A stretch of 25,123 bases of DNA from Chara braunii (lineage: Eukaryota; Streptophyta; Charophyceae; Charales; Characeae): assembly GCA_003427395.1 (NCBI GenBank), contig BFEA01000845.1, positions 91,385-116,507 of the forward strand, read 5' to 3'. The notes beneath the pieces were generated by a model. That model was not told where the DNA came from, searched no databases, and saw nothing but the letters and a program-made list of their open reading frames with translations. Below are positions 1 through 8,894 of the stretch, piece by piece; the stretch's first letter is position 1; every line of letters begins with the position of its first letter. The position numbers were made by a program, and so were the translations under genes.

Positions 1-670
1 ATCAACTCAGGGTTGTCCCGTGGAAAGCCATAGCCCCCTATTGGCCTAATACACCCTGCGACAATTGCCGACGGCGCGGTGATCAGAGAACCCCGGAAAC
101 CAGGGGGCCTAACCCGAACACGCGACGACAGCAGCCACGTGGCGGTCCCCGAAGGCCCGACAAGGCAAGATCCCAGCCCTTCTGGGCAGACCTGGCCCTG
201 AACCGACGCCCCCAAAACAGACGAAGTGGATGGCCTTGAATAAACCGCGCATGACCTCTGCCTTCCGTCCTCTCAAACCAAATTGCACCTGTACCCCCGA
301 CAACTCTGCCATAGGAGATCTCAGTTTTGACCTGGGACTCCACCCCCACTTTCCCCAAAAATCCTTGGCACACCCCTTTTCGCACTTCCAGGCCCACATC
401 CCACTACGATCAGGAAGTCGCGTTGGGCGTGAGGTTGGGCGTCACAAGGTATCAGAGTGGGACTTAACCTCACTGCCCTGGTAGTGGCAGAATGGTTATC
501 TCTCTCAGACACTCAGGTTTTCTTGGCGGCATAAGGTTTTACACAACAACTCTTATCTAACTCCTCGTAGGTGATCTCCCCCACCCGGTCGGAACCAACA
601 GACACTATCGTACCATCGGGGCAGCGCCACCCAGACGGCATCCAACCAGCAAGTGGGAGCGACCTCGACA
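1..670. other. GC-rich stretch with no recognisable gene, upstream of LINE-1
   Basis: Short open frames occur on both strands but none shows a motif I recognise. The region lies directly before the LINE-1 endonuclease frame, so it could hold a decayed ORF1 tail or 5' sequence of that LINE. I could not match it to the corresponding part of LINE-3 (about 22000-23020). A stretch near 482-505 has a loose resemblance to a tRNA D-arm but no matching B box follows. Confidence 0.4.
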
Positions 671-1240
671 ATGGTCCTGCCAAACAGGATTAGAGTCGCC
701 AGCTGGAATATCAGAGGCCTAGGAGACACTTCCAATTGTAACAAGAGAGTGAGACTGATTTCATGGCCTCACTCTAAGGAGGTACACATAATCTGCCTAC
801 AAGAAACAAAGCTAAATAAGGATAAAATGGAGAATGCACCTGCCTGGTGGCAGGGTCCCCAATTCTGGGCCCCTGCGTATGGCACCAAGGGAGGGGTCGC
901 GATGCTAATGAATAAGGATCTAAAAATCGAAATTATCGATCACTTCGCCGACCCTTTAGGAAGAAGGGTTCGGGTTAAGTTTTCTGCGGCAGAAGAGGAT
1001 TGGGCGGTAATGTCTATCTATGCAATAAGGGATTGTATTGATCGTACTAATTTCCTGTCAAGTCTACCAGCCTACATTCCAGATGTCGAGAACATGATCC
1101 TAGCAGGCGACTGGAACACTATCTTCAACTTAGGTCAAGATTCCCTACACCCTACTACCCTAAGATCCGACTCGGTTATGTTGTCATCCCTAGTAGAAGC
1201 CCAAAGTCTTGTGGATGTTCTCGGAACACTGAACCCAAAA
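671..1240 (+). pseudogene. LINE-1 (L1-type) ORF2: N-terminal part of AP-like endonuclease, interrupted
   Basis: Endonuclease domain of a non-LTR retrotransposon ORF2, which nicks target DNA to prime reverse transcription. The frame is open from the first ATG at 671 (an in-frame GTG lies at 653). Visible motifs in order are SWNIRGLGD (the metal-binding Asn block), LQETKL (catalytic Glu), GTKGGVAML and GDWNTI (the GDxN block). The frame then runs LVDVLGTLNPK and is cut at codon AAA 1238-1240, where mobile element A1 begins; it reaches a stop at 1274-1276 inside A1. The rest of the domain resumes at 2763. This N-terminal part is otherwise free of stops and frameshifts, so the LINE copy was fairly intact when interrupted. 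LINE-3 carries the same start (SWNV...ETQLDKN) at 23022. Confidence 0.9.
1234..1240. repeat. Left target-site duplication of element A1 (CCCAAAA)
   Basis: CCCAAAA here matches CCCAGAA at 2762-2768 at 6 of 7 positions (8-bp version CCCAAAAC/CCCAGAAG, 6 of 8). Both lie at the same codon phase of the LINE endonuclease, cca-aaa versus cca-gaa, which supports their being the two halves of one duplicated target. Confidence 0.75.
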
Positions 1241-1312
1241 CCTGTGTATTTTTTTAACGTAGAACGGGGGAATTAAACTCCCGTTGAATCCCGTTAAACT
1301 CCAAAAAATCCA

Positions 1313-1330
1313 GTTGAATTCGCGTTAAAC
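1313..1330. repeat. Left arm of exact 18-bp subterminal inverted repeat in A1
   Basis: GTTGAATTCGCGTTAAAC is the exact reverse complement of 2689-2706. A further 11-bp pair, AAACTCCCGTT (1275-1285), is the exact reverse complement of 2682-2692. The pairs lie 35-90 bp inside the element ends, so the two ends could pair or bind the same protein. Confidence 0.85.
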
Positions 1331-1490
1331 GCGAAAATGGGCCGCTCCCGCGCTTTTCGGAAAAACGGAATTGATGCGCGGGGTCCGGAACACGTCGCCC
1401 TAGGCAAAAAAAAAAATAAAAAAAAATCCCCCCAACCCCCGAAGCACCTCCCATCTGCCCCCACATCCCCCAACCCCCAACGCCCCAGTT

Positions 1491-1782
1491 ATGTGTGTGT
1501 AGGTGTGCCGTGTGTGCTCGTATCTGTGTATGTGTGTGCCTGTTATGAGATTGTCTCTCTGAATGAATATGAATGTATGCGCATGTGTTTGTGTATGTGT
1601 GTGTTTGTAAGTGTGTGTGTGTGTGTGTCTGTGCTTGTAAGTGTATGTGTGTGTTTGTAAGTGTGTGTGTGTATGTATATGTATGTGTTTGTGTATGTGT
1701 GTGTTTGTGTATGTGTGTGTTTGTAAGTGTGTGTGTATGTGTGTAAGTGTAAGTGTCTTTGTGCCTGTGCGTGAGAGTGTGT
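1491..1782. repeat. GT-rich microsatellite array inside A1
   Basis: Irregular array of TGTGTG, TATGTGTG, TTTGTGTA and AAGTGTGTG units, about 290 bp. A shorter array of the same kind occupies the matching place in copy A2 (12546-12755), so the array is part of the element, not of the host site. Confidence 0.9.
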
Positions 1783-2365
1783 CTTGCCTTACTCACAAAC
1801 TCGTTCCCCAACACAGATTCCACTTGCACCCAAGGACCACCTTGCGCCACACCCAGCTTACAGCAGCGCAGCTCGGCTATGGCTGCCTGCTCCTTTCTGC
1901 TCGCCCGTGAGCGCGTGAGCGCGTGAGTGGCACGAGCTATAGCGCGGCAGCGCTTACGCCACATGCAGCCAGCACCCGAATGCCCAATGTGGAGGCATGC
2001 CCTTTGCTATATCGAAGTGGCCTGCCTGTGTTCAGTCCCAGGAAGCTTCCAGTAGGCCCCGGTAGCCTGAGGCACAGCACGAACGAGAACAGGCCTTGGG
2101 CTTGAGGTGGTTGCATGCCCCCAACTGCCTTTGGCCTGTGTTTGGTCCACTACCCGTATCCAGCCCAGGGCCTGCTTTCCATACATTCACACAGGCGGCC
2201 CAGGACCTGGGTTCCCTCAACCAACTGACACCAGACTCATGCAACCTGCTACAGGCTCAATTTTGTGTGTGTGTGTCTTTTTTTCCTTTTTTCAATTTGT
2301 TTTTTATGGTTTTGATTTTTTTCTAAATACACAAAGTTCCCAAAAAATAAAATAAAAAATAAATT

Positions 2366-2404
2366 GTTGTACATCTTTGAAAGATCTACAACCCTATATT
2401 TTTA
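2366..2404. repeat. Left arm of internal A/T-rich inverted repeat in A1
   Basis: Begins GTTGTACATCTTTGAAAG and continues ATCTACAACCCTATATTT; pairs imperfectly with 2555-2592 (which contains ACAGGGTTGTAGTCCT). The core CTACAACCCTAT pairs with ACAGGGTTGTAG at 11 of 12 positions. The same arms occur in A2 (12803-12841 and 12988-13025), and a related left arm occurs at 23374-23416. Confidence 0.8.
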
Positions 2405-2554
2405 TTTTTTATTTTTTTTTTTCGTTTTAGCCCTTAAAAAATCTATGTGAAACCCAAAACAAAAACACTAATTTCATTTTCGTTTTTTTTTTTTCATTAT
2501 GTGTTTATGTTTTTTATTTTTTTAAAATAGATTTAAGCATCAAAAAATCAAAAT

Positions 2555-2592
2555 AAAAATACAGGGTTGTAGTCCTCAACAAAACCTACAAC
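2555..2592. repeat. Right arm of internal inverted repeat in A1
   Basis: Reverse-complement partner of 2366-2404. The loop of about 150 bp is A/T homopolymer-rich and includes a block conserved in A2 (TTTAGCCC then a CTATGTGAAAC-like word and AAAACACT...ATTTCAT). Confidence 0.8.
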
Positions 2593-2688
2593 CCCATTTG
2601 TTTTTGTTTTTTTTTAGATAATTTTTAGCCCACGAAAAAAATCATCCCGGACCCCGTTAATTCCCGTCAAACTCGCATTTGAACGGGA

Positions 2689-2718
2689 GTTTAACGCGAA
2701 TTCAACGCGCGTTGAATT
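2689..2718. repeat. Right subterminal inverted-repeat arm with 20-bp perfect palindrome in A1
   Basis: 2689-2706 is the right arm matching 1313-1330. Overlapping it, 2699-2718 (AATTCAACGCGCGTTGAATT) is a perfect 20-bp palindrome. Related half-sites (TTCAACGC, GCGTTGAAT) recur to 2745. In copy A2 the same area (13080-13170) keeps the layout but the palindrome is decayed. Confidence 0.9.
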
Positions 2719-2761
2719 TTTCAACGCAAAACCCGCGTTGAATCCAATTTCGGACACACAG

Positions 2762-2768
2762 CCCAGAA
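2762..2768. repeat. Right target-site duplication of element A1 (CCCAGAA)
   Basis: Partner of 1234-1240. Directly downstream the LINE frame resumes as GAT-CCG-GGA-TTC-ACC-TGG, giving PEDPGFTW, the expected block after the Asn-Pro that ends the left part. Confidence 0.75.
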
Positions 2769-3530
2769 GATCCGGGATTCACCTGGTATGGCCCAAAACC
2801 CTCCTCGAGAGCCCCCCAACCTAGGAAAAGACTTGATTTCCTCCTAGCTAGAGGTGCTGTCTGGGATCGATGTACAGGGTGCGAACTAATGAGCTCATCC
2901 GTATCTAATCATTACCTAGTTTGGATGGAAATACTGTCCAAAGAGACATTTGAAAAGGTCCGACCACCATTCAGACTCAATGTGAATAATATTGAATATC
3001 CTAAAAGATAAAGGCATCCCGAGATGGGTAAGCGTACAAATGTCCTTATGGAAGAACGCCAACGACCTTTTTAAGCATGAACATGGGTGGGCTGAAGTGG
3101 GCCTTGGCATAATTACATCAACTCTTGAAACCTTCTCAAGAATGAAGGATGCTCACAGGAAGTGGAAAGAAAAATGTGTTCAACAGGCGATAGTAGAAGC
3201 TGAAAGGAATATGGGGGGTGACCCATTCTCAGAATTTGACTGGGCAGAAATCTGCTTTGCCAACCTGGCCCTCCTAGACCAACTAGAATCCCAGCGACAA
3301 ACGGAATGGTTCGAATGGTTAGAAGTCAGAGGCCTGATCAGATATGGTAGGATGATTAAAGTAACATTTGCATCCTTAACTCAGAGACGGGCTATACCAT
3401 TATTGAGAGAATTGATTCATCTTTTTAGCCTTGAGGCTCCCAAAGCATGCGACACAACTAACATGTGTACCTATGCAATGGAATACTTTAAATATATAGT
3501 ATCCACAGAGAAAAGGTTAACAACAGTCGT
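2763..3530 (+). pseudogene. LINE-1 ORF2 continued: endonuclease C-terminus and linker, frameshifted and truncated
   Basis: Resumes the domain cut at 1240. In frame 2763-3011 it shows DPGFTWYGP, RKRLDFLLA (the RxDF/Y block) and SVSNHYLVW (the S-D-H block, with Asn in place of the catalytic Asp). A one-base frameshift near 2990-2995 moves the frame to one that stays open from 2992 into the minisatellite. The linker includes FEWLEVRGLIRYGRMIKVTFASLTQRR, split here as FEWLEVRGLI and RMIKVTFASLTQRR, which matches the W..GD..TKFF..S...R block that precedes LINE reverse transcriptases. No RT domain follows; sequence from about 3537 is a tandem repeat. The shift, the SNH change and the truncation make this inactive. 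Confidence 0.88.
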
Positions 3531-3536
3531 ATTTTT

Positions 3537-3868
3537 CATCACCACTTCAAGACACCCTTCACCACTTCAGGATGCAGCCTGCCTAAACAGATGGTTTTCA
3601 GGGTCTTCGGACCTTTCACCACTTCAGGACACCCTTCACCACTTCAGGATGCAGTCTGCCTAAACAGGTGGTTTTCAGGGTCGTCGGACCTTTCACCGCT
3701 TCAGGACCATTCAGGATTTTCAAACTGCCCAAAACTCTGACTTCACCACTTCCGGATGCAGCCTGCCTAAACAGGTGGTTTTTAGGGTCTTCAGACTGTT
3801 CACCACTTTAGGGTCATTCGGGATTTTCAGACTGCCCAAAACCCTTACTTCAGAATTTTCATTCCTGA
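3537..3868. repeat. 77-bp minisatellite truncating LINE-1
   Basis: Units contain TTCACCACTTCAGGA, TGCAGCCTGCCTAAACAGG and TGGTTTTCAGGGTCTTCGG. Unit starts are near 3537, 3614, 3691 and 3798: two spacings of 77 bp and one of 107 bp, the longer unit having an extra ATTTTCAAACTGCCCAAAAC-like segment that recurs in the last partial unit (3822-3845). Each unit holds smaller CACCACTTCAGGA repeats. The array starts where LINE-1 homology ends and stops about 50 bp before the gypsy remnant, so it lies at their junction. Confidence 0.85.
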
Positions 3869-3919
3869 ATTTTCAGCTACCCGTTAACCGTATGTGACGT
3901 CCTTACCTCCACCCTCCTC

Positions 3920-4121
3920 CGGAAGAACCCGTTGTAGTTTTGGACACCCCTCTGCGAGGACGTCTTTTGCGCCCTCAAGTAGGCGGTGACTTAATATGCG
4001 TCGGTTTTTCGCCTTCTCGATTTTGATCATCCCTTCATCGTCATCACTAATGCGTCAGATTTTGCAGTAGGAGCTGTATTTTTTCGGGTGTTTTCCTCTC
4101 CTACTGATTCACCTTATCCCT
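3920..4121 (+). pseudogene. Ty3/gypsy pol remnant: end of reverse transcriptase and start of RNase H
   Basis: Translation in one frame shows FWTPLCEDVFCALK, the conserved F-W-T-P...F..LK block at the end of gypsy RT, then ASVFRLLDFDHPFIVI and TNASDFAVGAV, the first RNase H strand. In-frame stops lie at 3935-3937, about 3980 and about 3992. The first catalytic Asp (normally TDAS) is Asn here. The frame ends at a TAA near 4149 and homology continues in the frame opening at 4122. Upstream RT, protease, gag and the 5' LTR are absent; sequence before it is minisatellite. Confidence 0.85.
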
Positions 4122-4937
4122 ATGTTCCTCTTCCCCACCCCCTCCCGTAAACACTCTTCTCGACTGACGCCTATCCTGTCACCACTTCCCTCCACTGACA
4201 GTTCTCTCATTACTTTCTTCCCGGTCATCGCGGAGGATGGCCCGGGGACTATCGAGGCTCGTGATGGGGATTGCCCGATCGCTTTTTACTCCCGTCAGCT
4301 ACTGTCTGCCGAGATAAACTACACTACGAATGAACTTGAGGTTCTCGCAATAGTTTATGTTACCCGACATAGGCGTCATTATCTGCACGGGGCACCCTTC
4401 ACGGTGCGTATGGACAACTCAGTTGTCCAAGCTTTCCTTATGATGCCTAAGCTTTCCCCTCAACAGACACGCTGGTGGCGTGATTTATCCGAGTTCAGTT
4501 TCACCACTCGGCCCATCACGGGTGAAACGAACCGCGTCGCCAATGCCTTGTCCCGCCGTCCTAATCACAATCAGGAACTCATCCATCTTGCCGCCATCTC
4601 CATCACCACGGTTGATCTGTCAGTGATCGACGCATATTGCACTCAGTACCGCCACTGCTCGGATTATCGTGTCATCCACACGACACTACAGAGTGGCAAG
4701 ACCGTTCCTTCATACTCCCTCAGGAAGAACGGTCTCGTGTACTTGCATGACGGATCTGGTCAGCCAGAACCACGTATTTGTGTTCCCTCCACCAGACAGC
4801 TCCGCGTCCAGGCTATAGCAGATTTCCATGACCAGGCAGCTACCGGTCATAAGACCTTCCACAAAACGTTGGTTCGTGTTTGTCGCCTATACGTCTCGCC
4901 AAAGTCCAAGGACTTCGTCAAAGCCTACATCCAATAG
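4122..4937 (+). pseudogene. Ty3/gypsy pol remnant: RNase H body and integrase zinc-binding (H2C2) region
   Basis: Degrades the RNA strand of the cDNA hybrid (RNase H) and begins the integrase. Residues 1-45 are a Ser/Pro-rich stretch with no gypsy counterpart I recognise, lying between RNase H strands 1 and 2. Then come CPIAFYSRQL, NYTTNELEVLAIVY (catalytic Glu kept), FTVRMDNSVVQ (second Asp kept), LSPQQTRWWRDLSEF, and NRVANALSRRP (A-D-A-L-S-R-R region with Asn for the last Asp). After a linker the H2C2 finger starts with FHDQAATGHKTFHKTL; a TAG at 4935-4937 precedes the CPTC pair in the same frame. No LTR is seen. Confidence 0.9.
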
Positions 4938-5917
4938 TGTCCTACTTGCCAGAAGGTGAACAATGCGACATTGCGAATCACCTTCCGTATGGGTTACGTC
5001 AGCCCCTACCCATACCTGAGGGTCGTTGGCAGTCCATCTCAATGGATTTTGTTGGACCCCTTCGCCCACCCACTGAGCGTGGTCATGATGCTATCTTGGT
5101 CGTCGTCGATCGCTTCACGAAGCGCGCACACTTTGTCCTGTGCCGCTATCTCATCAGCGTGTGCGAGGTCGCCGACATCGTCTTCGACCGAGTCGTGAGA
5201 GATCACGGCTTGCCTCACAGCATCATCTATAATTGTAACATGTGCTTTATCAGCACATTCTAACAACGCATACACAAGGTGTACGGATCCCAACTCTGCT
5301 TTTCATCGTCTTACCACCCTCACACGGATGATCGGACTTAGGTCACCAATAGAACTCTTGGTAATATGCTCCGAAAGTTCATCAGGGATGACCAGCAGTA
5401 AGACTTACACTTAGCCCACGCGGAGATTACATACAACCACGTCGTTTCGCCAGCCACGGGGATGCCGATATTTTATTGCGACCTCGGCTACAACCCTCAC
5501 GTACCCGCGAACTTCCTACGATCATCGCGGTTGCGCCCAAACACTCGTTGTCCTGCGCTTGACAACTAGATCGCCCACATGGCGACGATTATGAAGTGCG
5601 CATACTAGAGTCGAAACGACTCTCAGAATTGCATGACCGCACGAGCGAACCGATCGCGAATGGATCATTCATTCAAAGTCGGTGACGATGTGCTCTTCAA
5701 CGCACACCACTTGTAGCTCGAAGCGAATACGCCTCGCAAGTTCAGGCGTTCCTACTTCGGTTCATGCCGCATCCTTCAGGCCATTGGTTCTGATATTGTC
5801 GCTAGTCCGGTCAGCTTCCGTGTGAAGCTGCCTGATTACCTTCGACAGACTCGCGTACACGATGTTTACCGCGTCTCTTTGCAGGCTTTTGCAGCGTCTT
5901 TATTGCAGACCGTCTGA
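4938..5917 (+). pseudogene. Ty3/gypsy integrase core and C-terminal domain, with stops
   Basis: CPTCQKVN completes the H2C2 finger, then a frameshift at about 4960-4995 moves to the frame that continues to the TGA at 5915-5917. Motifs: WQSISMDFVGPL (first catalytic Asp kept), DAILVVVDRFTKRAHFV, HGLPHSIIYNCN (second Asp of the usual DRD block lost), SSSYHPHTDDRT followed by a stop exactly where the catalytic Glu should be, TLGNMLRKFI, and TYNHVVSPATG. The C-terminal module has HSFKVGDDVLF, RRSYFGSCRIL and HDVYRVSLQ, matching the GPY/F region of Ty3/gypsy integrases. At least six in-frame stops and two lost catalytic residues show long decay. No chromodomain or 3' LTR is visible downstream. Confidence 0.9.
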
Positions 5918-8890
5918 GCGCTTGGTTCTCACTTAGTTGGGTTTCTTTGAGTTGGGTTTTCCCTTTGTATCGCATAGGCATTAGGACCGTTGTAAGGAAA
6001 CCCAGGGAGGGCCGTCTGTCGTTCATTGAAGCCGAGGGCAAAAACGTATGTCACTCGCTACGCCCGCTTCAGAGGTCCTCAGCGACCAGCAAGGTATCGA
6101 AATTTGCGCTGTCTGTCAAATGCCCTCCTTTAATAACTCGAAGCTGATAGCTCTTTGCCCGAACTGAATGGAAGGGAAAAGAATAAAAAAAACCAATGGA
6201 AATGAAATTGTTTTGCCTCTGCATCTAAGACTAATCAGAAAATCCCCTTTTTAAAATACTTCCCAATCTCTCAAATTTGTAAGGGTATTTTAGTAGTCTG
6301 CTTCACTTGGTAACTGACGGATGAAAAGTCTGTAATAACAGAAGGTTTATCAACATAAGGTTCTATCACGTTCTGCTCGTATAAGCGGGTTGCAGATGGT
6401 AGCGAAGCCTGCCCTTGTGGCAGATATGATATTAAACCTTACATCAATTTTATCACTAGTTCTTCCCAATCAAATCGACATTGCACAGGGGGGAAAAAAC
6501 AAGAGAAAACATCGAAGAACTTGACCCATAAGGTCATTTGATAAGTTTCGTCCAAAACTTAGTTTCTCAACAACTCGTGGAAATCATTTCACATAATCTG
6601 CCGCCCAACAAGAAACTCCGCCTATTCAGGATCTATTTTTGCCCGAGATCAGGTTCAGAAGCCTGCACGACGTACTATAGTTTCTCCAGAGCAAACTGTC
6701 ACATCTAACTGATCAAGTCATCCCCACTTGATATGGTAGAGATGATTTTTCAAAACACATAGTGGAAAATGCCCTTCATTCACTGCAAAAGTTCCACCGT
6801 GGTGACCTTGCTCTTCCAGTGAGAGAAACGCAGACGGGGTGTCCTCACATTGTTTGTCTCTTGCACCCAAAGATCCCATTCACACGGACACTGATCACAT
6901 GACCGAACCCACGGTTAGAACAAGCCAGAATTGATATTTTTCGCACGGCGAGGGCTTATGGTTTTACGCTGCCTCAATGCATACCTTTAGTGACCTGCAA
7001 TTTCGAGTGTTTACTCACTAAGTCTTTTCCCTCGCTCCATCTTGAGAAATTTTCTCTCTCTCCTTCTTTCCCTCTTCCTTAACCTCTCTAATCCTCACTT
7101 CTTTTTCTTTCCGTTCACATCTTTGTCCTCGCTCATCTTCTCATTCGCACACAAAGTTTCCTCTTGGTTTCCCATTCGCTCTTTGCACTCTCAGGCCATT
7201 CAGGAGACTCTAATTTTGAATGGACTGGGACGCATCATTACTCTGACGTACTCTTTTAGTGATCGTAAACGAAGCGTTTAAAATCACGCTATCTAACCCG
7301 CACGGCGCGCGCTGGTATGAGCAAAGATAACCCTCGCTGGGGTTCCAACCCCTCGTTTAAACTGTAATGTACCTTTCCACAGTCAATGACACGTGCACTC
7401 ACACTCAAACAGTATCCCCCCTCTCAGTCCCTTTAACTTACTAGGATCTCTGGCGGGCGACCTCGTTACCTTCAGTCGCGTGAGCTCGAGTGTTAACCTC
7501 GATTTTAATTCATACTCACTTCATATGTCGGTTAAATATTATCCACCGTGGCAAGCTCAGGTCCCCTCCCTCCGGGAACTCAGGGAATGCTTGGTTCTCA
7601 CAAAGTACCCGGACGAGCTGATTAAGGCCAGCCAATCACAATCCGCCACCGTCACTGTCTGTGTCACACAAGGAACCTACTCACTCCAGGAGGGACGAAC
7701 GTAGCGTAATTCGTGTATGGTCCTTCGATCCGCTTCGCTTCTTCTCAATTGCGCTTCACTATGATCACTTACTCGATCGGCCCAGTCGCAGATTGCTAGT
7801 TTTGTTGCTCTAGCTCACGAGATGGCGCATGCGCATGCTGACAAGCGGGAAGGCCTAGCGTTGCCTTATCCGTGTTTAACTTTAAGAGAGCCCACTTCAG
7901 ATGATCTGCCGGGAGGACACTTCCATCGAAAGGAAAGTTAGTCTCAGTTTCAATTCTACAAGCGTCGCCGCCATTATTTCAACCTGCATGATAGGAAGAT
8001 TCGAGTAAGACAGATTTCGGTTCTCTGTGAGTTGTAGGCCTCCAGTCCGTCGCATTTTCACGTTGATGATACAAGACCTTCACTCATAGAAAACAGGCGC
8101 GTGCGCTGTCAGTCACAACCCTCATCAAATACCCCCTCCGCGTTCCCTTTCTACTTCAGGCACTGTTCGCGGCACAAGTTCACACGCTCATCGGTGGCCC
8201 GGTCTTGTTCGTTCTCCAGCCATATCTTACTTTGTCACGCCGCACTCAGACAGTAAGCGTTTGTTTACTCTTGAGATCTCCCGTGCAGAGGCTGTATACT
8301 GCGTGTACACCTCTTTGCCTACATAAGTCATCCCGTCGCCACCTGCACGTGTGTGCAGTAACCCCGCAAGTACAAACGAAACTGATTCCTGGAACAAAGA
8401 GAAATGGCGTTGTAAATGCCGTGCTCACTTTTCTCTTCAAACCCATACTCTCAGCTTTTTCTCCTCATTTCCCCGTGGTTTCCCTTTCTCCACCTGAAGA
8501 GCGTCCCCCGCTACGATTGAGTCAAAAGAAACCGCGAAGTACGCTGTGAACGCCAACCTGCCCCACCAGTCCGAAAAAATCCCTCCAACCTCTCGTGACC
8601 TCCACTATATTATGCCTGCGATTCAGGCCTCATGAGCTCGCCCCTGGTCCTCAGCGATACCCTGAAGTTTATATCCTGGGCCGGCCTCGTGTCACCTATA
8701 CCGAGCTTGACACATATCAGAATTTGCCTCACGGTACCAATCTGGTGCCTCTCATAGGTCTTGTCCTGTTGTCCCTGCAATCCCATGCTACATGCCTGAT
8801 ACGATCAGCAACAGCAGTCCCAAGCAACCTATGGGCCGGTGAAGAAAAGGGTCATTAATCAGGATTCTCCAAAGGGAACCGATGCTGCTG
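5918..8890. other. No recognisable gene; unidentified decayed sequence
   Basis: About 3 kb with only short open frames (for example 7393-7704 and 8205-8549) that show no known motif and no LINE or gypsy block. 7020-7200 is pyrimidine-rich. 7336-7352 has a palindrome-like GGGGTTCCAACCCC that resembles a Pol III B box but no A box is found at proper spacing. It may be older transposon sequence, but I cannot assign it. Confidence 0.5.
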
Positions 8891-8894
8891 GACT

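Larger units (their letters stand above)
1241..2761. mobile_element. Non-coding DNA transposon family A, copy A1 (about 1.5 kb)
   Basis: A 1521-bp insertion in the LINE-1 endonuclease. The left end is CCTGTGTA-T(7)-AACG and the right end TTTCGGACACACAG; the outermost 6-7 bases are an imperfect inverted repeat (CTGTGTA versus CTGTGTG). Inside, in order: a palindrome-rich head (1263-1345, words of the type CCCGTTGAA/CCCGTTAAAC), a conserved block to about 1405, a C-rich stretch, a GT-rich array (1491-1782), a unique stretch (1790-2260), an A/T-rich inverted repeat (2366-2404 with 2555-2592), and a palindromic tail (2655-2750). It encodes no transposase; open frames are artefacts of the GT array. 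A second copy is at 11008-13186. The 7-8 bp target duplication would suit hAT-like transposition, but the termini do not fit a hAT consensus clearly, so I leave the superfamily open. Confidence 0.85.

Noticed and set aside
482-525. tRNA-like D-arm (TGGCAGAATGG)
   Set aside because: No cloverleaf, no B box at the right distance, no matching acceptor stem.
1254-1964. 236-codon minus-strand ORF rich in Thr-His repeats
   Set aside because: It is translation of the GT microsatellite and C-rich part of element A1; no domain, and the same array in A2 gives a similar artefact.
1241-2761. Element A as a CACTA or Helitron element
   Set aside because: Right end of A2 (ACATAG/TGCG) looks slightly like TAGTG, but there is no CACTA at the left end and the duplication is 7-8 bp rather than 3; Helitrons make no such duplication.
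3537-3868. CRISPR-like array
   Set aside because: Units are contiguous minisatellite repeats with no unique spacers and lie in eukaryotic retroelement DNA.
3920-5917. LTRs for the gypsy remnant
   Set aside because: I looked for direct repeats with TG...CA ends on both sides and saw none; the 5' side is minisatellite.
7336-7352. B-box-like GGGGTTCCAACCCC
   Set aside because: No A box upstream at tRNA or SINE spacing; the match is mainly a short palindrome.
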